NCBI GenBank assembly: GCA_049999805.1
Contig: JBNGIO010005847.1
Span: 1-51,273 of the forward strand
Source of the DNA: Folioceros fuciformis
Taxonomy: Eukaryota; Anthocerotophyta; Anthocerotopsida; Anthocerotales
Direction of reading: 5' to 3'
Length of the DNA: 51,273 nt
Under the pieces are notes generated by a model. The model ran no database searches. It saw only the letters and a program-made list of their open reading frames with translations, and was not told the origin of the DNA. The translations under genes were made by a program, and so were the position numbers. Below are positions 44,185 through 51,273 of the stretch, in pieces (position 1 is the stretch's first letter; each line of letters opens with the position of its first letter).

Positions 44185-45624
44185 ATGAGTGTAGCGGATG
44201 GAGGAGGAACTGCTACGGCTTCTGGTGCAGGCCCAGGCGGGAACACAAGGAGCGGCTCAGCCATACAGAAATTGACGCGTATTGGACTTCTGCATATGGT
44301 GCCCATGACTCTAAGAGCCATTGTTGATCTGCGAGTGCCCACAATTTTGGCCAAGGCGGGACCCAATGCCTTCCTTTCTCCCGAGTAAACGCTCGCCCTG
44401 TCCTTCATCAGTTTCCCATATATGTATCTCTCAGGAAGCGTGCTTGGAGATCGCAGGCTTTGCAGTTTGTGGGTGTTACCTGTGCTTGACGTTTGCAGGG
44501 ACATAGCAGCCCATATCCCCAACAGCACCGCCTTCACTGCGGACACCGTCGGCAGGTTCCTCCGAGTGCTGGCGGCGCACGGCGTGTTCGAGGAGTCTTT
44601 GACGGAGTCTCAGACTGGTGACGGGTTGGTGGAGCGGAAGTTCGCGCTGAATGAGGTGTCAAGCTTGATCGTGGATGACGAGGAGGGCGCGTCTCTCGTC
44701 CCTCAGGTCCTGTTTCAGACGGACAAGCTGAATGTGGACTGTGGGTATTTTTTGGGGGACATGGCGGTGGATGGAGTGCAGCCGTTCGTGAAAGCTCATG
44801 GCGTGGACACTTGGACGTACTACGCCACCGACGCAAGACTGAACAACATTTTCAACCAGTTCATGGCGAACATGACCAGGATTGTGATGGCAGTTCTCGT
44901 GACAGAGTACGCAGGATTCTCGACTTTGAAGGGCACCTTGGTGGATGTGGCAGGGGGATACGGCGGGGCTGTGAGCAGAATTGTGAAGGCGTATCCCCAC
45001 ATCGAGGGAATCAATTACGATCGTCCGCATGTTATTGCGGAAGCGCCCAGTTCTCCAGGTACGAAAATTTTCCATCCTGCCCGCAATCGTTTCGGACGCA
45101 GTTGAGGCCTGGTCATCTGGGAAGTTGTGTTTATGTGGTTTTGCAGGAGTGAAGCACATAGCTGGTGACATCTTTGACAGGATTCCCAGTGGCGACGCTT
45201 TGTTCCTGAAGGTGACTTGTCTGTAATGCAATCCTTAGGCTATTGTTGAAAGTCTCGTTCATGTTTGAGGGTTTGCCGCAGCGGTTGAATTGTGCTGTTA
45301 CGTAATATTGTACTGGCCGCACAGTGGATTCTACACGACTGGAGTGACGAGGACTGTCTGAAGATTCTAAGAAACGCCCGCAAAGCGCTTCCCGCTCACG
45401 GCAAGATTATCATAGTAGAAGCCATTCTTTTCAGAGAGACGAATCGGGATGAAGCAACCCAAGCTCAGTTGCACATGGATATGCTCATGCTGAGCATCAA
45501 CGTAAGAGGGAGGGAGAGGACAGAGGCAGAGTATCGTAAACTGGTGCTGGATGCTGGGTTTTCTCGGTTGGAGCTTGCTTATACCGGGGATGCTCTCTTC
45601 TCTGTTCTGGAAGCATTTGTCTAG
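44185..45624 (+). CDS. COMT-like O-methyltransferase 2
   Basis: Four exons join in phase to 374 residues: 44185-44384, 44499-45058, 45147-45211, 45325-45624. Every intron falls at the same place and phase as in OMT1, and exons 3 and 4 have identical lengths (65 and 300 bp), so the two are tandem paralogues. Motifs: VPMTLRAIVDLRVPTIL, E-DIAAHIPNST, SAM loop LVDVAGGYGGAVSRIVK, catalytic-His block WILHDWSDEDCLKIL, and REREDRTEAEY-like C-terminus (RGRERTEAEYRKLVLDAGF). All catalytic features look intact. Differences from OMT1 concentrate in the central part (FEESLTESQTGDG, YYATDARLNNIFNQF), which could alter the substrate. About 8.5 kb of repeats, including the Copia element, lie between the two genes. 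Confidence 0.92.
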
Positions 45625-45788
45625 ACTCTGCACACGAGAATCAAACAAAAACTGCACTGTAACGGAAAGTCATGGTGCATCTTGGTCGGCATGCTCATAA
45701 TAGATGAAGCACCTTTCCCGACAGAAGAGAAAATAGAAACGGATTGTGAAATGCAGGCTCAAAGCGCTGCAGATCGGCGAATCCTAGG

Positions 45789-45853
45789 AAGAGTTCCGCG
45801 ATCTGGTGCTGGATGCTGGCTTTAACAGCCTGGGTCCAGCCTACAGCGTAGGT
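45789..45853 (+). pseudogene. O-methyltransferase exon-4 scrap
   Basis: GAGTTCCGCGATCTGGTGCT onward reads EFRDLVLDAGFNSLGPAYSV, which matches EYRKLVLDAGFSRLELAYTG near the C-terminus of OMT1 and OMT2. The sequence before it is frame-broken. It is a remnant of a further gene copy, cut off by minisatellites on its right. Confidence 0.7.
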
Positions 45854-45916
45854 TGTACTGCCGACGGGAGGCCTCCTGTTTGAGAATGGCTGAAGCCCAC
45901 CGCCTCACTTGAGGAG

Positions 45917-46136
45917 TTGATGAACCAATTGAATGGGAAGTCGATGAACCAATGGAATGAGAAGCCGATAAACCAACAGTGCAGTTGGCCACTGACTGTG
46001 TAGTGCAGTTGGCCACTGACTGTGTAGTGCAGTTGGCCACTGANNNNNNNNNNTGTGTAGTGCAGTTGGCCACTGACTGTGTAGTGCAGTTGGCCACTGA
46101 GTGTGTAGTGCAGTTGGCCTCTGACTGTGTAGAGCA
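45917..46136. repeat. Two adjacent 24-bp minisatellites with a 10-N gap
   Basis: First, about 2.5 copies of GATGAACCAATGGAATGAGA plus AGCC (45917-45978). Then about seven copies of TGCAGTTGGCCACTGACTGT plus GTAG (45979-46135), with N at 46044-46053. The length is a multiple of three, so long spurious ORFs arise on the minus strand. Confidence 0.9.
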
Positions 46137-46324
46137 GTGAAGCACATCCTTGGGACCACTCCCCACCTCCCACTTCCTCCCATGTGTGCAAGGTGGAATT
46201 GCCAACGGCTCCACCGCGCCCTTGCTCTCACATGTGCAATGTGGTTTTGCCAACGGACGGGATGGAAAAAAGCTGCCTCCTCGGTCTACAGCCACGCAGA
46301 CATTGATTCGGCTTTGTACGCTGC

Positions 46325-46850
46325 ATGGTGTATGTGGCGGGAGGCTATGGTGCAAGCATAAGCACTGTAGTGAAAAATCATCCTCACCTCAGAGGCATCA
46401 ATTTTGACGGTCGTCATGTCATTAATTATCCCCCAAGTCGCCCAGGTCTGCAACTCGATCTCTTCAGCTCCTCTATATGTGCGGGAGCCTGCCAGTGGGG
46501 ACTCTTTACGATGTACCTAAGGTTCTCCAAGTGATTATTCTTGCAGGAGTGGAGCATGTAGCGGGTGACATGTTTGAGTCTGTTCTCCTGGAGACACCAA
46601 ATTGATGAAGGTAAACTGCTTTCGAGAATAACTTGGCCCAGAATTGTGATAGGGCTCCGTACTCTGGCGTCCTCGTGAACTGACTGCACTGGATGGATGT
46701 GTTTGAGCAGTGGATTCTACGACTAGGACGATGAAGCCTGCCTCAAAATTCTGAAGAACGTTCTTAAAGCACCACTATCTCATTGCAAGCTCATCATCGT
46801 GGAAGGTCTCTTGTCGATTGAAACTGTAGGGTCTCTTGTCGATTGAAACT
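46325..46850 (+). pseudogene. O-methyltransferase pseudogene 3, truncated
   Basis: Begins inside exon 2 at the SAM loop (VYVAGGYGASISTVVKNHPH, GINFDGRHVI), then a splice donor (about 46444), an exon-3-like block after TTGCAG at 46546 (GVEHVAGDMFESV) and a deletion with an early stop. Exon 4 starts at 46711 (WIL, missing the catalytic HDW by a deletion), then in another frame DDEACLKILKNVLKAP and KLIIVEGLLSIET. It ends in a 25-bp minisatellite derived from its own exon 4, then a Copia LTR. No N-terminal half was found. Confidence 0.85.
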
Positions 46851-46909
46851 GNNNNNNNNNNGGTCTCTTGTCGATTGAAACTGTAGGGTCTCTTGTCGAT
46901 TGAAACTGT
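46804..46909. repeat. 25-bp tandem repeat grown from OMT exon 4, with a 10-N gap
   Basis: Four visible copies of GGTCTCTTGTCGATTGAAAC plus TGTAG, with N at 46852-46861. The first copy is the in-frame exon-4 sequence encoding GLLSIET of the pseudogene, so the array arose by local amplification of a gene segment. Confidence 0.85.
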
Positions 46910-47103
46910 GGAGGTCATGACTATTAGAGCCCTAGTTAGGGCACGTTTGAAGAAATGCTTTACTGGTTACTTAAGTTGCTGTGATATGAATAGGCATCTT
47001 AAATTCAGTTTCATAACTACTTTTATAAACTCTTAAAACATTGTCTTTGTTGACTTTTTAATATATATGCACCTTTGCTCTACGCTTCCATGAAATTCAT
47101 ACA
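46907..47103 (+). repeat. 5' LTR of Copia element D
   Basis: About 197 bp beginning TGTGGAGGTCATGACTATTA and ending TTCATACA, with TGGTATCAGAGCC (primer-binding site) at 47111-47123. An inverted, highly similar copy is at 50850-51044. Confidence 0.75.
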
Positions 47104-47200
47104 CCTTTAGATGGTATCAGAGCCATACAATCTATGATGTCAATTTGTAGCATGTTCTTCAAATGCTAGCAAAATGGCTAGGCACAGTAGAATTTTTAGG

Positions 47201-47572
47201 TGTAGGGTTATTAAAGCCCAATGTGCTTAGGCTAATGTGTTTAGTCTAAGATTAGTGTCTAGTTAATGTGCTTAGACTAATGTGTTTAGTCTAAGATTAG
47301 TGTCTAGCTAATGTGCTTAGACTAATGTGTTTAGTCTAAGATTAGTGTCTAGTTAAGTATCATTAGTTTAGATTAGCTTAAGCTAATATGTAGGAAGCTT
47401 CTTGCGTAGCTTCCTGTGAGATTCTTGTGAAGCTTCCTAGGGAGCTCTTCTAGAGGGTATAAATACCCCCTTGAGCTCCCTTGCCAACCACTCTCAATGT
47501 GACCTCTTTTTCTCCTCTCCTCTCTGCCTCCTCTTTTCCTCTCCTCCACCATGCTCCTCTAGTGATCCTACA
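47201..47572 (+). mobile_element. Solo LTR of Copia family A inserted in element D
   Basis: Starts TGTAGGGTTATTAAAGCCC and ends AGTGATCCTACA. It is flanked by TTAGG and CTAGG, an imperfect 5-bp target duplication, and no internal coding sequence follows. It carries three tandem 45-bp copies (47220-47354) of a module with a CTTAGACTAA/TTAGTCTAAG palindrome, present once in the LTR at 23038-23327, and the same palindromic TATA region GGGTATAAATACCC. Confidence 0.8.
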
Positions 47573-48112
47573 CTAGGCACATAATTGAAGATTACTTAGT
47601 CTACACTAGCCAAAGAAACCCTCATCATATAGATCTACACCTAGATATTGTAGATGTAATCCAAGATTGGAATCTACCATCTACACTAGACAAACCAGTT
47701 ATCAATCCACACGAGCCTTGAATTACAGATAGAGGCCATAGAATTCCGTCAACTCCAAATTTGGGCATTTCTTCAAAACTTCGAGAAGTGTCACCGTCTA
47801 GCAACATCCAACTTGATTAAGTTGATTACTCAGAGGCAAGCAGAAATAACCAACCTGCTCAAGACATTACACTATTTGGATCAAAAGGTCTCACAGTTTT
47901 TTAGATTGAATCGTAAAGCAGTGCAAAATAAAAGGGTCAAAATAACTACATATAGGAATTTACCAAATATTAAATGTAGGGAAAAATATGTTGTTTAATC
48001 TTGCTGTAAATAAGTTGTTAGGCCGAGAGTCTGATTAGAACTTGATTAGAAATCCTGGATGTAGTCACCCCCACACAGAACGTACAAACACATCAAGTAT
48101 CCTCGAACAAAC

Positions 48113-50320
48113 ATGGCCTCAGCAAATACCTCCTCGACTACCTTAGCGAATACCTCCACAACAATCAACAACACAATTAAGATTAATTTTAAAGAAAAAG
48201 ACAGATTCTCAGGATCATATTACGACATTTGGTCCATGCGTATGCGATCCATCCTTGAGGACAATGACCTTTGGACAGTCATTGATGGCACTTATCCTAA
48301 ACGTGTCACAACAGGAACAAATCTAGCATCAGCAGCTGATTTAGCAGCATGGGAGAAGACCGACAGAAAAACAAGAAATGTGATCTGGACTTGATAGGAC
48401 CACTGCTCATCACGTGACAGGGGCTGTAGATGCAGCCACAACATGGACCAACCTGAACCAACTCTACGATGCAGTAGATGCAATGAGTGTAATAAATGCA
48501 ACAATGGCATTTTACAAAATGCAGATGGGTGAAAGTGAAGCTGTTTCCGAACACATAAACAAATTCAAGGCAGCACGGGCTCGATTGCCATCTTGTGGGA
48601 CGATGTTGACTGAGGCTCAAGCAGCCATAGCTTTGCTGAGTTCTCTTCCCGACAGTTATCGTACTTTCAAGAAGACGCAAAATGGAGCCATAAAACAAGC
48701 ACAACTTGCAGACAAAAGGGGGCAAGGTTCAAATTTCACCACTTCAGAAGTAATTGGGGCTCTCATAGAGGAAGAAGCCACACGTGGCCAGGCTGGCACA
48801 TCAAACCCTACAGCTCAAGGTTGAGCTCTCTTTGTAGTTCGAGGCAGAGGGAGAGGACGTGGACGTGGACAAGGCTGTCCTCCTTACAACAACAGGCCAT
48901 CTTCATCATCAGCACCAAGGAGGAAAGGAGCCTGCCATTGGTGCCAGGTAGAAGGCCATTATGAAAAAGAGTGTCGTAGGAAAAAGGCTGGAGAGCCTAG
49001 GAGAGGACTACCACCTTCAACAAACATTGCATAGCAAAAATCACAAGTACTCTTAGCAGTATATTTGGTTACCTCCAAGAATGATACCCACAGCTGGTAC
49101 ATTGATAGTGGAGCTTCAGCTCACATTTGTCATACAAGATCCTTCTTTTGATCTTATCACCCTTGTGAACCAGGTAGTTTTGTATTGCTGGGTGATGATA
49201 GTGGCCTTCAGGTACAAGGAAGAGGCACTGTGCTGTGAGAGAGGCAGAATTTTGAAGTTAGAAGATATTTATCATGTTCCCTAAACCCTGGACTATCTCA
49301 CAAATACTGGGTAGAAGCTATTTCAACGGCGACTTACATTAAGATCCGACTTCCAACTTCTATTGTTACTGGTGTCACTCCTTATGAGGGCTGGACGGGT
49401 CGTAAACCCAATCTGCTGATCTCCATATTTTCGGGGCACCTGCATATGCACACATTCCCAAACAACTTCGTCAGAAGCTTGACGACAAGGCCAGAAATGG
49501 AGCAAAATGGGAGACTACGGAGAGAAATGGAGCGCCATCTTGCAGCGTCTGAACCAGCAGATTCAGGCAAGGTTGCAATTCCTTCGAATTCTAACCCTGT
49601 AGATGTGAGTGGGAGCAATGATGACCAGCAGTTGTCTGAGTGGGAGTCCGAGGATTCTGGAAGCGCATAGCCTGCACACACTGCACAAGGGCCAGCGCCC
49701 ATCCAGGTACTCACTCCACATGCACAGCCTGCACTCTCCTCAAATCCCCAGAGCTCCCAGCGAGCATTCCCTCTTCAACCAGCACCTCAGTGCCTACAAT
49801 CAGCCCCTGCACCTGCAGCTCTTAATCCCACACATCTGCAGCAGCCTGATCCTCACAATCTAGCCAGTGCATCAGGGAATTCAATTGCTGGTTAGATGCA
49901 TGAGCATCATCCTCCTGAAGCGCCTACAGCGCCTGTCGCGAGTCAATCCACAAGGACGCGCAGACCACCAGCTTGGCTTGAGCCATATCACCTTGAAGGT
50001 GCGCACACAGCACCTAGGGAGGAAAGCGCCTCCCCGCATGCTGCACTTGGGCCCACATCTGGTCACGAGACCCCCTCCTTGCACACAGAACCTGCACCCC
50101 AAGCTGCATCCTCAGAGCCCGTTTTGGCTCCTGCTTTTTGCACCACCCATTTCAAAGACTCAAAATAATAATTCTTTAGTTGGGCCTTTACCAAATTCGG
50201 AAAATGAACTTAATTTAGACTCTAACACTTCAACTTCTGGACATGCCTCTTTAGTCCAAGGTTACATAGCAGCCACAGATCTCATTGAACCTGCTACGCA
50301 TGAAGAGGCATTGTCAATTT
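48113..50320 (+). mobile_element. Copia element D gag-protease-integrase remnant
   Basis: Gag starts at 48113 (MASANTSSTTLANTS, RFSGSYYDIWSMRMRSILED). A frameshift and stops near 48390 precede WTNLNQLYDAVDAM and PDSYRTFKKTQNG of the UBN2-type gag. Then an RG-rich segment, a CCHC knuckle (CHWCQVEGHYEKEC), protease (WYIDSGASAHIC), a jump to the integrase C-terminus (KYWVEAISTATYI, GVTPYEGWTGRKPNL), a proline-rich linker and the beginning of RT (GYIAATDLIEPATHEEALS). It is cut at about 50315. Several stops, frameshifts and a large internal deletion show it is dead. Confidence 0.85.
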
Positions 50321-50849
50321 GTTTTATTTTTACACAATGTTTTGGGCATTTTAAGCCTAGAATTTGTTTTTTGGACATTTAAAGCCTTGGAATAATTTCC
50401 TTATAAGCCCTTAAAACCAAACCTAATGTAAGGGAAGAATATGGTCAAGAATTTGGTCAAGCGGGGCAAGAGTTGGTTTAATATCATAGCATTGGCTTTC
50501 TAGAAAACCACAAGCTTACTCTACCAAGTACGTGAGAGAAAATTACATGTAAAGACGAGAAAAAACCATCCAGCATACAATACCAAGTAGGTAAGGGCAA
50601 ATAACTTTAGGAACACAAAGAGCTTAGAGAAAGCTACTCCCTCCAGTCCAGTGCCTATATAAGCCTGGAACCGCAAGACCTATGGGCGCTACCTGCCCGC
50701 AAGATCTGCACTAGGGATAAGGCCTGAACATATGTGCAAATTCTTGGAGCGTGAAACTTTCCCTTTCTCGCACATTGATGGTGAGCAGGAGGATATCCAG
50801 TTGCAGCTGTGCCTGAGTTAGTTCATTCAAGGGTGTTTCTTTAAAGGCG
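50321..50849. other. Unassigned sequence between Copia remnant and inverted LTR
   Basis: No coding content recognised. A possible promoter (CCTATATAAGCC at 50652-50663) could belong to another LTR, but no borders are clear. Confidence 0.3.
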
Positions 50850-51044
50850 CATGAATTTCACGGAAGCGTAGAACAAAAGTGTATATATATTGAAAAGTCA
50901 ACAAAGACAATGTTTTAAGAGTTTATAAAAGTAGTTATAAAACTGAATCTAAGATGCCTATTCATATCACAGCAACTTAAGTAACCAGTAAAGCATTTCT
51001 TCAAACGTGCCCTAACTAGGGCTCTAATAGTCATGACCTCTACA
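50850..51044 (-). repeat. Inverted LTR of Copia element D
   Basis: The reverse complement begins TGTAGAGGTCATGACTATTA and follows the LTR at 46907-47103 almost base for base. Its 3' end lacks the primer-binding site. Confidence 0.8.
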
Positions 51045-51273
51045 CTCCCACTCATGTTTGAAGCAACATGAATAAGACTAACAAGCTAACACGTCTAGTT
51101 CACTCTTAATAAGAACACAATTGTATAGTAAGTTAGCATATGTGTAGAAGAGCTTCCACTTAAGAAGAACCACTTGATTGTTGAGTTATCGAGCTCTATA
51201 TGAGCTAAACTCATGTGGTGTTAGTTATCCCAGTTGGGTTCATACTAGACTAGTTCTAGTTATTAGTGAACTT

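Noticed and set aside
45822-46361. Long minus-strand ORFs with repeated GQLHYTVS-like blocks
   Set aside because: Again frames through a 24-bp minisatellite with an N gap, not a protein.

Overview
This is a nuclear segment from a land plant. The genes are split by GT-AG introns that are mostly 60-230 bp. They include a plastid transcription factor (PTAC14-type), an NPF nitrate/peptide transporter, an APD-like RING E3 ligase, plant O-methyltransferases and a tau-class GST remnant. The compact introns together with a tau GST suggest a lycophyte-like (Selaginella-like) genome, but that placement is inference. There are four 10-N gaps and one 100-N gap, so this is a draft assembly.

Layout. 1-8 kb is gene-dense: the last exon of a 60S acidic ribosomal P-protein (+), a small coiled-coil protein (-), a complete 12-exon PTAC14-like SET gene (+) and a complete 4-exon NPF transporter (+). 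8.1-12.3 kb is decayed: a GST pseudogene, a Copia LTR, an inverted repeat of reverse-transcriptase sequence, a Mutator-like transposase fragment and several minisatellites. 13.1-17.2 kb holds a complete 9-exon APD-like RING E3 gene (-), a fragment duplicated from the NPF gene, and a 64-codon zinc-ribbon gene (+). 18.6-31.2 kb is transposon-rich: a decayed PIF/Harbinger element containing a LINE 3' end, a second LINE piece, Copia fragments in both orientations, two tRNA-like sequences, a truncated P450 and a 52-bp satellite. 31.8-33.2 kb has an unrecognised broken ORF and an intact SF3B5 gene whose third intron is GC-AG. 34.2-46.9 kb is an O-methyltransferase cluster: two intact paralogues with the same 4-exon structure and two pseudogene pieces, split by about 8 kb of repeats that include a large Copia gag-pol on the minus strand. 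46.9-51.3 kb is another decayed Copia element, invaded by a solo LTR of a second family and ending in an inverted LTR.

The genes do not form an operon-like system. The coherent themes are a local O-methyltransferase birth-and-death cluster, housekeeping genes surviving among transposons, and repeated inverted arrangements of Copia pieces that could give hairpin RNA. Gene models were built by hand by joining frames across canonical splice sites and checking phase. Family names rest on recognised motifs, not on a database search.
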